Assembly (NCBI GenBank): GCA_013399305.1
Contig: VXAI01000118.1
Coordinates: forward strand, 428,661-492,660
DNA length: 64,000 bases
DNA from: Rostratula benghalensis
Taxonomy: Eukaryota; Chordata; Aves; Charadriiformes; Rostratulidae
Direction of reading: 5' to 3'
Below the pieces are notes generated by a model. The model was not told where the DNA came from, ran no database searches, and saw only the letters and a program-made list of their open reading frames with translations. Positions 37,501 to 50,800 of this stretch are shown one piece after another. The translations under genes and the position numbers were made by a program. The number at the start of each line of letters is the position of its first letter. The stretch's first letter is position 1.

Positions 37501-39293
37501 AATAAGTTTCTTCAGGGCCTATCTCTAAATCTGGTTTTGTAATCCTTCGCTTAGTGCATTTTAATTTATTTATTTTTTAAGTGGGTAAGTGTAAGTTGCT
37601 CAGACAAGTTTCTTTGTAACTTCTCTGGGACTGAGGTTGTTGAGTCTCAAACAAAAACTAAAGCAGACATCTCTAGTGTTTGGGAGGGCTAGAAAGCAAT
37701 TAGCAAGTAGCAGGCAGCATTCACCTTTTTCCTACAAGAATTCCAACTTTCTGACTAATAGGTCAGTGGAGGGGGTGAAATGCTTGCTTCATGAAAGAGC
37801 TCAAAATTTGGGAATCTGGCTTGGCTCCAAAACTGAGCAACCCTGCTCAGGCTAAGCTCTCTATGGAAGAAAATTCTGCAGAAAAATTGGGTTTGAGATT
37901 CACTGAAATACGTAACATTGATTTTTGTATTTCTAATTTTTTTAATGTTTTCTAATACAAAGCACAGCATAAATTATAAAAATACTCGGCAAAACTTCAT
38001 TTCCAAAAGGAAAGTGGGATTTTGCAGTTCCAAAATGTTAAAATATCTTGTGCTTTTTACTGGCATTGTTGAAATTCCTTCGCTTCCCCCAGGTTTCTTC
38101 TTCTTATAACAACAGCACTATTGGCTTTATCTTGATGGAAGGGCATATTCTCAGAGAGTGCAATTCCATCAGCTTTCTCTGACCAGCGGGAGTTGCCAGT
38201 TTTGCTCTTCTGTGATTTATATTAAAAGAAAGGCTGAGGTTGCTCCCCTATGATCCTTATTCTCTTCACATTGAATTTCTCCCCAGCAGAAGGTCAGACA
38301 CAAGACTACTGTAAATTAGCACAGCTCCACTGAAAACACACTGTCACACCAACTGAGGGTTTGGCTCAGTAGCTGCAGTTAAAGGAGTGTGGTTTTGCCT
38401 CCATAGAGGCTGAGACTGGGCCAATCAACCCAGTGAAGGAAGCTCTAAGGAGGGTTCAAAAATATTTTTTCTTTTCTTGTTGTTAACCTTTTAAAATTAA
38501 GTGTTTTCTGTAGTGAATAGATGATGAGCTAATGGTGGTGGAGATGGTGAGCCAGCAGACAGACCAACCTCCGTGTCAGAGTCTGGTGAATGCACCAGGT
38601 CTCAATGCAAGATCAACCACAGGAGCAGCCATTGCAGTTCTCACACACAGGCTCGCTATGCCTCGACCAGCCTCTGTGCTCTTGAAGAAGAGAGGCCTTT
38701 GAGCAGACACAGGACAACCTCTGTCTCCCCTCTGTGCTTTCCTACTTATTGGTAGTAAATGGTATATTTAAGCACTGAAGTATATTGGTAAATGGGAACT
38801 AGTCATATCTCCTGCTTCCATGTATCCAGCTGTGTAGTCAGAAGTCCTCACCCACACTTGCTTTGCCTGAGGAGTTTCCAGTCTCTCAGCTGATGCCTCA
38901 CAAACTGTTGATTCACTGTTGTCTCACTCGAAATGGAAGAAGATAACTTTATGAGAGGCTAGGAGGAAAGTGGTAAACGCCTTGGGCCACATATATTGCC
39001 CGCAGAATTTCTTCATCAACAGCATATCCACAGCATGATGTTCCCCAGTCCTGCCTCTTCCCACAATCCTAAATTTTTCATGCCTTCTGTTGTGCCAGAT
39101 AACTGCTTATCTGCGTGAACATCAACAACCAGGTAGAAATGTGAAATGTTTTTCCCCAGATCACAGGCTCACTGTGAAAGCCAGGCCAATCAAGCCCTCT
39201 TCTAAAGCAGGAAGATGGACAACCTTCCTGCAATGCATTCACATAAAGTATCATGTTTTGAGTAACTCTGCTGTCTCTGAAAATTTTAGAATT

Positions 39294-39770
39294 GAATCGT
39301 AGAATAGTTCAAATTAGAAGGGGCCTTAAAGATCATCCAGTTCCAACTCCCCCTGCCCTGGGCAGGAACACCTCCCACCAGACCAGCTTGCTCAAAGACC
39401 CATCCAATCTGGCCTTGAACACCTCCAGGGACGGGACAGTCACAGCTTCTCACAATGCCTCCCCACCCTCACAGGAAAGAAAATCTTCCTGAGATCTAGT
39501 TTAAATTTACCCTCTTTCAGTTTAAAAGTGTTGCCCCTCATCCTATCATTCCACTCCCTGATAAAGAGTAGCTTTAGAAGTGGAAAGGTGCTATAAGGTC
39601 TCCCTGGAACCTTCTCTTCCCCAGGCTGAACACCCCTAACTCTCAGTGTGTCCTCATATGAGAGGGGCTTCAGCCCTTGGAGCACTTTTGTGGCCTCCTC
39701 TGGCTGTGCTCTGACAGGTCTGTGTCCTTCTTATGTTGGGGGTTCCAGAGCTGGATGCAGTATTGCAGCC
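39294..39770 (-). repeat. CR1 LINE, 3' portion in reverse orientation
   Basis: About 475 bases match the reverse complement of a CR1 3' end almost continuously. It begins GAATCGTAGAATAG, then AGGGGCCTTAAAGATCATCC, then the 'ccctgccctgggcagg' and 'ctggccttgaacacctcc' blocks. Further on come 'tcagtttaaaagtgttgcccctcatcctatcattcc', 'ataaggtctccctggaaccttctcttccccaggctgaac' and 'tccagagctggatgcagtattgcagcc'. Homology stops sharply near 39770, the 5' truncation point. Reading frames in it are decayed and not functional. CR1 encodes a reverse transcriptase upstream, and none of that region is present here. Confidence 0.93.
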
Positions 39771-41839
39771 TTTTTCGAATCTTCCCATGCATGGGCAGCC
39801 AAGAGGGACACATGTTGATTGCAATGATGTCCCTTTTTGTACAAAACATTGTAAGGGAACATCTCCCATAAAGCACATGTTTCCAAACACCAATGCCTGG
39901 GAAAAGAAAAATCTCAAAGCCTGGTGGGCTGCGGTGGTGTTCCACCCTGGCAGGAGAAGGCCAGGAGAGTATACTCTGGTGAAACAGAAATCCTGTGCAC
40001 AGACAGCAGAGGAATGGTTTGAATGAGACAGCCCTGGGACAACTGCACAAATTTTTGGCCATTAAATGGCGAGTGCAAACCTCTGGAGCCTTGTATGGCT
40101 GAGCTGAGCTGAGAGGAATTTTTCAACACCCAAAGCTGAATCAAACCCTTCTTCCTGCTTCTAGTTCATAAAGCTTTTTAACTTTTGAAGGGGAGAAAAA
40201 GTGATCCCAGATGTACAGCCCTAATTACATACTTAGATGAAATTGGATTAAGGTGGCTGCTGCCTGTCCTTTTCCTCTGAAGATGGCTGAGACTGGCGAG
40301 GGACTGTGGGTCGCTGATGCTGGGGCACAGACAAGGGAGACTGAAGCCACCATCATGCTCAATGAAAGCTCCAGAAAAAGTCCCCATTCTGGCTGAGGAC
40401 CTGGCTTCTAAGCATTAGTTTTGGTAGCTTGACTCTGGAGTAGATTTGTACTATTTTGCTAAAGTCTGCCCTTCTCCTCCCTGAAGTTATGTGTGGGCAT
40501 GGAGGGAGGGTCTGGTACAAATTGATCTTCTTAATGACACAGACATCTTCCTTGAAAAGAAAAAGATAATTACCCAGTAACAGTAAGCAGGGGCACAATA
40601 CACATCAATACTTTTAATATGCTTAACATATGTCTAGTTATTTCCATTTCCACTAAATCAGTCCAGTGTTATATATCTCTATCCTGGCTGCCTCACGCCC
40701 ATGTGCAATGCATTTCAGTCAGCATACGTGAACCGCCTGGGAACTGTGTTTTCTTGCTGTAAGCTGAAAGGCAAGTCACCGTTGAACTGTTTGGTGTGAG
40801 CCCACAGCTCCCCAGGGGACTGCAAGATTGCTGACAGCGGTAGGACGTCGAGCCAGCCACATGGATCCGATACGGGTCTGAGGAACACACAATATTGGGG
40901 TCCCCCTGCCCGCTGGCAGCCGGATGGTATTAGCAGGATACAAATCAGTCTGCTCTATGCTCCCTGTCTGAGCAGGATTTTCTCAAAGTGAATATTTATG
41001 ATGTTTTCATATTTCAGATAAACCCCTCGAGTCTCATAATGTTGTTGGAATCCAAATGAGGCTGATGGCCGCGGCACAGTGCCCTACCACAAAAACCAAC
41101 TCTTGCAAATCTGCCCCAGTTCATAGAGGTTTAAAGCTGAACCAGTGCAGAGGCTCAAATGATCCCTGTGGTCACTGCCAGACCAGCATGTTGATGGGCT
41201 CCCCCTGGAAACACGGACCAGGGTCCACAGCTTCAGGTAGGCGACCTCAAGGCCATGGTTGTCATTTCCTTGAACACAGAAATAATTCCTATTCTCACTT
41301 GTTCTGACATACATATTTATATATTATATACTGAAAAAAAGTGAGACAGGCTCTGAGATGTTCTTAGTATAAGCAGGTGTTTTGTGATGGCTTCTTAATA
41401 TTGCTTTAGTGTCTGTTTTGATGTTGTCAAGAATGCAGCATTAGAGAAAATTGTTATAGTAGAGATAAAGACAGAGAGGTAAATAGCTTTGTTGAAACAC
41501 AATCTGAAGTTCATAGGAACAGAGTTTGTGGTGGGTTTTTTTGAGTGGGGGGAGATCTGGTATTGCATTCAGCCCAAGTTAATGGAACGTTTAACCTGGA
41601 AACAACTTTGAGTGAGCAAAATCCAAGTGTCTTTGAAGTTTGAAGTGCCATCACAGTCATCCCTGTGGCTTCAAATAACCTCTTGTGTCAGGAACAATAA
41701 TTCCCTTCTGGACAAATATTCTGTTCTACTGCAACTAGTCAGCTAGCATAATAGGGGACCAAAGGTAGTCCTCAGAGCCTGAAGACGTATAGCTGGTGGC
41801 AGTGGAATAGCAATAGAAATTCAAGAGGTTCTGAGCTTC

Positions 41840-41890
41840 TAGAATTAAAGAGAATAGTGCTGGAAGGGGCCTATGGAGATCATTTAGGAA
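41840..41890 (-). repeat. Possible diverged CR1 tail, reverse orientation
   Basis: 'agaattaaagagaatagtgctggaaggggcctatggagatcattta' resembles the reverse CR1 end 'tagaatcatagaatggttgggaagggacctt...gatcatcta'. Only about 50 bases match and they are diverged. Confidence 0.4.
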
Positions 41891-43512
41891 AGTGTTTCTC
41901 AGCTTAGGGTCAGGGGAACAACTGCTGATCTGAAAGTCATTACAAGACATTTCACAAAAACCATCGGGGCAAATAAACCTTTCTCCCTCCTAGTATTCTA
42001 CGGCATCTGAGAGAGCAAGCAAATGCAATGGGCAGCATTACAAATTGCTAAGAAAACTCTTAAAGGTCACCCTAATTGGTATTTGGTTGGAAACAGGAAC
42101 CGCTGTGGCTCATGAATGTTTTTTTCTGGAAGTTTCATTGAGCTAAAAGCCACCATTCTAGCCCAGCCTCCTGACAGACTATAATCCCAGCCTGGCCAGT
42201 TACTTCCGTTTGACCATCCCCAGAAACTGTTGTAGCCACCCTCTATAAAGCCCCTCTGGGTTGAGCTGCCTGCACACTAAGGAGCAAAGTCCTGCTCTGA
42301 TACAACACAACTGCATGACCTTGATTGAGACTGCTGAGGAAGAGCTATGAGAAAGTCTGTAGAGAGATAAGAAAAGTAAAATTACTGGCAGAGGTAACGC
42401 TGTTGAGATGTGACCACACATAGCTCAAGGATTCAAAAGGGAAAGCACCACCATGAAATATATAAAACCCTAAAGCAAAAAGGAAACAAAACCATCAAAC
42501 AAAAACCCGGGGAGGCTTGTGAGGAATTGTAGGTTCCCTGTGAGGAGAGGTCAGCACTGCTCATGCCAATGGAGCCAGTGGATGATGGCAAATGAGCAAT
42601 GTAGAAGAGGCTGTTCCCAGGATCTGCAGAGGCCAACCCAGACTCTTTTGGTCAGCCAGAACTCTGGCTGTCCTGTTAGGATGGTGGGCACACCAGTGCT
42701 TAGCCTGAACACTTACTGAATCCCAGCTGTCTTTTCTGTAAGCCAAGAAATTGTGGTGTTATGCTGCTGAACTGTGCATATCCTGCTGTGCCCAAAAATC
42801 TATCCCCGAAAGAGGGGCTGTTACCAGGTGTGTCCATTTGGTAGGTGGAGAAGAGGAAGTCACTGAGGCAAGAGCGTGGGCTGAGATCCCAGAGAATGCC
42901 AAAGTTCAGTGTGAGCCCCAGCATCCGCAGCCTGAGCTCTGGGAACTGGGGAGCACCGGTGCCAGCGCTCTGCTCTCCATATGGCTCCCAGCCCCTGTGT
43001 GCAGAGCACAGGATAGCTGTGAACACCCAGTGGATTTGTCAGAACTTCCCCACCTCAGAGGGGTGCATTGTGAAAATTAATCAGTTTGTGTTTGACTTTT
43101 TGACTTGGCACTCCCTCAATAACTTCTTCACACACAAACCCACAATAAACTAATTAGGCCTATTTCTCTGACAGGCTGTTAAAGAAGAAAGAGAAGAAGG
43201 ATGTGTCTAAACTGCTTGAAAGACAATATCGGATATATATGCCAAGTAGCAAAAGGCATCAGTAGCTCTTTAAATTCCTTCACTCTGAAGCTCTGATGAA
43301 CAGAAATAGCAAATGAATGGCTTCCAGAAATGATGGGAAATAGTTCTTGTTTCTGTTTGGCTTGTGTTTCTCTTTAGGGGGTAAGGAGAGCTGGAAGGGG
43401 GGAGAGCTATGAAAGAATTAGTTTCAAAGAAATAAAGTATGTTAAACATATTTTGAAATAACTTACTCGATTTGCAAAATAGGGTAATAGAGGCCATGCT
43501 CACAGCTCAATT

Positions 43513-43532
43513 TATGTATATAAATATACATA
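43513..43532. repeat. Short AT-rich inverted repeat
   Basis: Nine-base arms (TATGTATAT and its reverse complement) surround a 2-base loop inside an AT-rich patch. Low-complexity AT sequence produces such structures easily. Confidence 0.7.
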
Positions 43533-45249
43533 CATGTATATTGTGCAGAACACAAAATAATTCCATCTGGAGAGTTGGGTATTGTCTTGCACAAAAGGCT
43601 TCTACTTGAGTCATTAATAGTATATTTTATTAAAGGAAAATTGGCTTCAAAAGTGGTTGGGAATTGTGGGAATAAAATTGGGATGAAAGTAATTATCCCC
43701 TTGCCCTGTCTCTTCCCTTGTGTTCATTTTTCTGTTCCAGACACAGACAGCAACAGCAGCTCCTCTGTCTTCTGTTCCTTCCATGTTTGATCTTCTGCCT
43801 GCGCTTTCTTCTGCTGGGTCCTGGAGCCCGTAGGAATGAGGGTATTGTGTCCATATTGCATGTGATGACATGTGTTTGAAACAGCACCAGGGCAGCCTGG
43901 CAAGAAGAGCTTGAAATCCAGCGGGACTGAACAGCAGGCCAGGTCCCTGCTGGTGAACAGCTCAGCCACTTCTTTAAAAACCCTTTGGGGATAAAAGACA
44001 TAGGAATTAAAACTTGAACCTGCTATGGCACCTGCTTTTTTCTTCTGTGCAGAGGCTTGAGGAGGTCAGGGACAAGACGGGAGAAAATGTCAGCCTGATC
44101 AGAGTCTGCAGCAACTCAGCATAAAATAGGATACAAAAACGTTTCCCGATGCAGGGAAGGAACTCAGGAAACCCCACATCAAGATGAATGTGCTGAGTGT
44201 TGGAGAGTGGTGGGTGACCCTGAATGCCTTTGCAACGATGTGGGAAGAAGCAGGTGGCAATGAGGGTCTTCTGGGCTGCGTGGGGGCAAGGCACTTCGTG
44301 TTGGACTTTTGTAGTTGACATTGGCTGCCCTGGCCCCAGAGACAGCCAATACAAAGGGATAGAAAAGCCATTTCCTTTAGAATTCAAGAAGAAAGTGAGT
44401 GCAATTCCTGGGTGGTAAAATGTCTCTGTGGTTGAATAATTAACTTGGAAAGGCTACAGAATGTTTTGTCTTTAACACAGCTAACCCCCCTTTGCTTTTA
44501 ATCAATACAATGACTTATGGAGTGAGGTATCTTTCCAAAATGTTTACCCCATAGATTACTGTTCCTTGCTGAGAGGACTGGTCATGAATTCTTGACGATA
44601 GTGGCTTTCATTTCACCCAAAAAAACATTGTGTGTCATAATTGAGGCAATAATTAATGCTTACTGGGAATGCTGGATATTGGTTTTAAACAATAAAACTG
44701 TAAACCAGTGGAGGATAATGTCACGTGGAAAACAATATTTGGCTCAGCAAAAAGTGGGGAGGAGAAACAGGGAGAGACAGAAAAACAAGAGTTTAACTGA
44801 GAGACAGAGACTCTTACACAAGGCTCAAACTGAGAGGGAAGTGGGAAAAATCACTTTTCCTCTTGTTAAAATAAAATAATCCATTCAGTTAATATTAGGT
44901 CAGGACAAAAGGCCAGGGATCTTCCTGTTGTTAAACATTGCAGTTGGAGCACAGTATCATAGCTAGGGGGGAATATAGAGCAAGTATTCCAAGAAAAAAA
45001 ATAATCCACTCACAAAATTAAGTAACAAACAAATAAACAGTGTGTCTTATTTAAGTGTCCGTGTCCACGTCACTGTCTCTGCACTAAGGGGCTTTTTCAT
45101 TTATAGCACATCAGTACCCAGAAAATCAAGTGAGATCAAGACCCAGTTTCTCTTACTGCTGTACAGATGCAGAGTCAGAACTAGCCTTTGCTTGAGACAA
45201 ACACTCCAGCCACAGTGCATGAAGAGGTGCTGAGTTTTCTCCCTTTTAC

Positions 45250-45465
45250 AGGTGGATAAAATGCAGCAGAGAGTCACCAGGGCCTTGATTATGGAAGAAA
45301 TCAATAAACATTTAGGAATCAAATACCTTGGTACCTTACAGATCTGGCCTTGCATGATTTGCCTAGGGTTAAACAGGAAGCCTAAGGCAAATCTGAGAAT
45401 TGAATCCAGATCCCTGGGACACTTAGCCAGAGCCCTTTTCCACAACCCAGCTTTATATGTATATG
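45250..45465 (-). repeat. MIR-like SINE remnant, reverse orientation
   Basis: The first part, 'ttttacaggtggataaaatgcagcagagag', resembles the reverse MIR segment 'ttttacagatggggaaactgaggcagagag'. The later part matches the reverse MIR core in order: 'gatttgcctagggttaaacagg', 'aatctgagaattgaatccagatccctggga' and 'agagcccttttccac'. About 60 bases between the two blocks do not fit and may be an insertion or heavy divergence. Confidence 0.6.
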
Positions 45466-46730
45466 TGTAAGCCACTGGAAACTCTAAGTGAACTCTCATT
45501 ATGTCAATTAATTTTTGCTTAATTAAAGAAATCTTTTGCAAACATATGTGGGATGTTAGCTCCCTTTCTGTAGAGAAAAGCAGAGAGAGAGATATATGCA
45601 CAGAGGGACAGGCTACCAATGCTACCAATTAACTTTGGTAGCATAATCATTGATCTAAAATAGAGCGGGGCAGACTGCACAGTGAGACCAGTGCTCAGTT
45701 TTGACCCTCTATGCGTGAAACAGCTGGATAATCTAATGCAGCCAGGGTAGCTCTATCAGGTCCTGATTATTGAGCAACATGACCTCGTTTCTCCACAACA
45801 TGAAGAAGAAGCCAATAAAATGCAGCAGGCAACCACTTGTAACCCTGTGCCACTTGCAACAAACATAGCCTTCATGCGTTGTCCGCAAAGGAATTTTGCA
45901 ATTGTCACCATGCTCAGCAGAATCAGCTGGTTGCTTTGGGGGCAGAGCTGTGAGCCAAACATGAAGCTGGTAGCTAGACAAGGGTCTGGAAACCCCCACA
46001 GTTGTAATCTTGCTCCAGACCAGCCCTTGAATGGAAAAGCCATTGCATGGGGTCTATTCCAGAGTCTTCTTGTTGTAGAAGTGAACGAGGGCCTGTTTTA
46101 GAGGGTGGTGGGAGAGACTAAGAAATTGAATTTGCTGTCTGGCCACCACTTGATATCCCTTTACTGTAGCTGCTCTCCCTGAATGAAACATGGATACCAA
46201 TCCATGATGAGAGCTATAGAGATGCAGGCTGTGTTAAAGATCTATGTAAAGTATTTATGGGTTACTGATAATAAAAAATATTGGATGACAACTGTAATCT
46301 CTGACTGAACATCTACAGGATGAGCTTTAGGATTGAGTTGAAGACCTAAATCTTCACAGGTGTTATGAGCTGGAGCAAATACCTCTATACAGTCTTCTCT
46401 GAACTGATGCAGAGAGAGTTAAATCAGCTCACAGGAAGCATGAAGCCCTGTGCCAGGATGGCAAGACTGCTCATCGTACCTAAAGATGAAAGTCTATGTT
46501 CACTCCTAATTTTGTTGCAGTGAAGGCTTATTTTCACTGTAATTTGCGCCCAGTAAATGCAACTGAAATTAACATCATCATACCGGGACTTGAATCAGGA
46601 GCTAAAACACATCAGCACCTCATGATCTACATAGCTTTGCACTTAAACTTTGCTGCAGCTATGAAAAGCCTGCATGGCACTGTACTCGGTTCACGTGTGG
46701 CCACACGGTCATAAGCTCACAAAAAATCTT

Positions 46731-46758
46731 CAGAGCATAGTTTTCAGAGCATAGTTTT
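46731..46758. repeat. 14-bp exact tandem duplication
   Basis: CAGAGCATAGTTTT is present twice in tandem. It looks like a small local duplication with no associated element. Confidence 0.9.
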
Positions 46759-47808
46759 CCTAAGCAAGGTGTAGAAATGGTCTTCATGCCCAGACATACA
46801 TTTAGAGTGCTTGTAGGTGGAAGACGGCTGTTGCTGATAAATTTGAAGGCTAGACCCTATCACATATGGCAGTAAGCACGTTTATCAGCTGTGTGAAGAT
46901 AAAGCTGCAGATCGACCATTTGAAGATTTCCCTTATGTTAGGTCCTAAAAAGTAAGGGAGGAATTTAAATTTCAGGAAAAAAAATGGATTCTGGAATATT
47001 TGTTTGTCTCAGATATTAGAGACTAGTATCTTTGTTAACAAATTACTATAAATGCAATAAATTGAGAAAAGCTTTTCCCAAAATCTCCGTCTGGCTAGTT
47101 CCATCCTTCTCCCTTCCTTTCTGACCTTTCTCATACTGCTCTAAGTGAACCTTCCCATTTCTTGGTTTGGAAACATCTTCTCATAGGTGTCGCTTTTTTA
47201 AAAAACTCCAAAATAAAAATGAAGAGCTATAGCACTCACTGAAACTTCAGTGTAACTCCTCTTCTCAGATGATTTCAAAGGAAAATATTCTGTGCAGATC
47301 TCCTTAAATGAACTGTCAACAAAGTATGCTCCAGGAGGCCAGAATTCAGACAAGTCACCCAGCGTGCTGACTGGGGATTGGAAAAACAAACCAGGGAGCG
47401 GTTCCCCCAGAACAAGAGGAGATGGAGCTCATCCCACTGGAGTAGCTCTGAACGCTGAAGGTTTCCCTTCGTGCCTGGCTGAGGAATCCAACCCCTCACC
47501 TCACTAACTTCACCCTTGAAAAGGTTATCTTGCCATCAGAAATGTTGCATTGCGTGACTTGGATCCATTGTTTATAGACTCGTCTAACTGACTTCATATG
47601 TATCTGGTCCGGGGAAACTGATGTTATTAAAACACAACACTGAGACATTGAGCTCTGATAGCAGTTCAACATGAACAAATAAAGCAAGAGTTTTCCCCAA
47701 AGTAAAGCAAAGCAAGGATCCCGGCCTTCGTGTGAACTGCGGGGATGAAAGGAGGATGTGATACCATCATCTGAACGTTGACCTTTTCACTGTTGTTTCT
47801 TTTTCCAG

Positions 47809-47876
47809 CTCCAGTCCTGGGTCTCTCCCACTCTCTTTTATCCCCTCAATCCAACTCTAGCAAACCCCTGGAGCAG
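47809..47876 (+). other. Candidate 68-bp exon with strong splice signals
   Basis: A near-ideal acceptor, a long T/C-rich tract ending in TTTTTCCAG, ends at 47808. A near-ideal donor, CAG followed by GTAAGC, starts at 47877. The 68 bases between them are open in two frames; one reads PVLGLSHSLLSPQSNSSKPLEQ, which I do not recognise. A second acceptor-like TTTTGCAG ends at 47935, only about 59 bases later, close to the lower size limit for a vertebrate intron. It could be an exon of an unknown transcript, a cryptic exon or chance. Confidence 0.3.
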
Positions 47877-50800
47877 GTAAGCTATGAGCTGAAAAGGTTT
47901 TTCTCATGTTTTGACTCTATTTATTGCTTTTGCAGCCCGGTCAGAGAAGTGCCTGGATTGTTAGTTGTGACCTTTAACCCCAAGTATCAACTCCGCTTGC
48001 AGAAAGTTCAACAGTTATGGTTGAAATGAGCACATAAACTGAAAGGTAAAGACACACACTGCCTGGCTGTACTTGTGAAGTGTTGATAACTCATCGCAGA
48101 CATTTATCTTTTTCTCAATATTAATATCAGAATTGCCGGAATAAAATGCCTGTTATGCTTTGTCAATATGTGGTAATCTCACTAAAGTCTCTGGTAGTCC
48201 TGCCTTTGGCTAGAGTCCTCTAGTATTAAGCGTTGCAAATATCAGGGGAAAGCCACAGTACAACCTTAAAATGCTGCATGCTCTTATTCTAGAGAAATAC
48301 TGCCCATGGAGTTGTACTGGAAGATGGAGAAAGTTTGATGTACCAGAGAGGTGTCACAACCGCTGAGTGAGAGCTTTCGAATGACCGAAGAATTTGGTTT
48401 GGTAAGAGTAATTAACTGCCATATATCCAGTAGCTTTCATCCAGAGATCACAGAGCTCTTAGAAACAGAGGGCAAGGGAAATGCTTTGGGTATTTCAGAC
48501 ATCAGTGGAAAGCAGCCAATTTTGGAGTGTAATATTTTTTTCTAATAGCACACATCAAGAGTAAATAATAGCCTATGCTTTGCCGTTGCAATGCAGAAGA
48601 AAATTCTACAGCAGCAATATATGTCAGCCCAGATGAAATCCAGCCAATATATTTCATAGTGTTAATTCTCTCATTCTACATGAAAAAAGCCCATGACATC
48701 TGTAACAAGCACAGATTTTGCCTGTGAGTCAATATTGTCTGTAGAAGAGGTTAGCAAGAAGTTGGGGTTACCAAAGGGAATGACAGCGCTGTGCTTGCTT
48801 TGCAGCAATTGAACTTTGGTGGTTTGCTCTCTATCCCCTATCTCTATTTCTCTATACCACTTTAAAAGAAACCAAGCATGAACCCAGTTGAGACTGAAGA
48901 CAGAATTGAAACTTTCCATGTCAGAGTCCCCTGGACAGCAAAAGGGAGGGAAGAAGAGCCATCCTTCTACATTTCCAAGTCCATGCTATGGTACAGGTTA
49001 GATGGAGGGCGTGGGGAGGACAAGGATAACCCCCACTGTTCAGAGTAATTTTGTGCCCAAGAGAGAAGAGTAGGATGGGCGAAGACATTAGTTTTCTCCT
49101 AGGAACAGAAGCTACTCCGAAAATTCGGCTTGCTTCTGTGCTCTAAAACAGATGGATTGTACTGGTAATAAACAAATTAAATCTTTATCATCTGGCAGCA
49201 AAGCCAAGAGGAGAAGGAAAACCAAGCTCAAAGGGCTCAAAAAGGAGTCTACATTCCCCATAGAGGAAACAGATGTGAGTCTGGCAAGCTGTCGTTTGGG
49301 GATCCAAGTTCTCTGAGTTGAAATGAGGTCTGTGTTTTTCAGCCAAGTTTATTGACAAGCTCAATGGTGATCCCCATTTTAGCAGTCAAAAGATTGCATT
49401 CCTGAAATGTCTGGAGGTTTCTCTGCACTATCAAGGGTTATCAAGAGCCCCTAGTGTGACTACTTTGCAAACTTGTGTTGTGATATTACAACTTCTTCAA
49501 GTTCTTTGTTGCTGACTGATGCACTTGCTAAAGACAGATACCAAGATCTGATATTGGTGGAGTTGCAAATGGCTTAATGCTATTACAACATTAGTTGAGA
49601 AGTCCCTCTCCCCTATGGAGATTAAAAAAATTTTAATAAATGAAAAGACATGCTGAGAGATGTGTAGGATGTGGAAAAACAGTATGTCAAACTGGTATTT
49701 TTCTTGAAGTTGTTGTACCAACTCTAGCAACAGGTTAATTAAGTAAACCTTCTTAGCTTCTTTAAATGTACCTCCATAATTGCTTGTGCTCACAGAAATG
49801 TGTATCATGGTCTCTAGCCTTCCCTCAAATATTTTGCCTCAACGTTGTTGCACCTCCATACTACACCAATGAAGTAGTTAGGAGGATAACTCTTGCCTCC
49901 CTTGAAGGAGAGAATTAGGAATCTCAAAGGATGCTAAGTTAATTAACCAGTTTAGTGGGACTGAGATACTGAGATTTCTTCAGGTGCTTAACAAATGTCA
50001 GTCCTTCACCATATCTGTTAAAATTCATAGTGATTTCTGTAGGTTTCCTTGTTTTTGCATTGCTGCCTATACATTGGCTGGATGCTGGGCTGGCAGACCT
50101 TTGGGCTAGGCTTGCCAGGCCCACTCTTACCTCTATTACAAGTGCTTGGAAATTGCTGCTTGAGAGGTGCTGATTATCCATTCCTGCAAGAGACCTTATT
50201 CAGTCGTGTAGGGCTGTGACAATTTAGAAACTGAAAACAGTTAATCCAGCTCTCATTCACTTCCTATCTCTGACTGAAAAACCTGCCAGATTCTGTAAAA
50301 CCTCTTGAAAAGGTGGAACTGGGAATGCTCCAGAGGTAAGGATTGCTTCTGCTAAGGTATCCTGGGCTTCTGGGGAAGGATGGCTGGGCAGTGGCCATGG
50401 GCAGGCTCTGCCCTTCTGTCCTGAGGTAAGGAAGCTCTCTAACACCTCCACATGTCCATGAACCACAGGAAAATCAAACACAAATTTGATTGATCAAAAT
50501 GTTTCACTTGGATCTTCACTTTGGCTTCATATCAATTAACTGTGGGGGAGCTCTTACATTTTCCTGACGGAGATGCTGAAAGGGGATAGGATGGCCACTG
50601 TTTCTTCTCAAAGTTCTGGTCCTCAGTCTTTGAAATTAGCCCTTTCCTGTGACTGAGGGTTTTTTTTTGACAAAAATGGAGCTTTCCAAGGGGTGTGTGA
50701 GTTTCTTCAGAATATGTTCCCTGAACCCTATCTACCCCAGGAAGGCAGCTGCTAGCTAAAGTTGCCCAAAAGGGACAGTATGCCCAAATGGCTACACTTG

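Larger units (their letters stand above)
30936..39293. other. Gene-free stretch containing CR1 and MIR-like remnants
   Basis: No recognisable gene is present. It includes CR1 tail pieces at 32176-32240 and 33691-33835, a possible exon at 34800-34873, and decayed repeat tails at 35518-35560 and 37421-37500. A purine-rich tract lies near 36346-36398. A C-rich patch at 35893-35912 has three C-runs and falls just short of a quadruplex motif on the minus strand. Confidence 0.6.
39771..45249. other. Gene-free stretch, mostly unique DNA
   Basis: No recognisable gene is present. A possible old CR1 tail lies at 41840-41890 and an AT-rich inverted repeat at 43513-43532. A strong polypyrimidine acceptor-like signal ends at about 43740, but I find no convincing donor after it. 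The sequence next to the CR1 truncation point, 39771-40150, is not a repeat I know. Confidence 0.55.

Noticed and set aside
39440..39685. Minus-strand open frame
   Set aside because: It lies inside the CR1 3' portion and reflects that decayed repeat, not a host gene.
43740..43790. Strong polypyrimidine acceptor signal before 43741
   Set aside because: No convincing donor follows within several hundred bases, so an exon cannot be supported.
45101..45628. Minus-strand open frame of 175 codons
   Set aside because: It overlaps the MIR-like remnant at 45250-45465 and resembles no protein I know.
46560..46620. tRNA-like 'gggacttgaatc' box
   Set aside because: The T-arm stem does not pair and no acceptor, D or anticodon arms can be folded.
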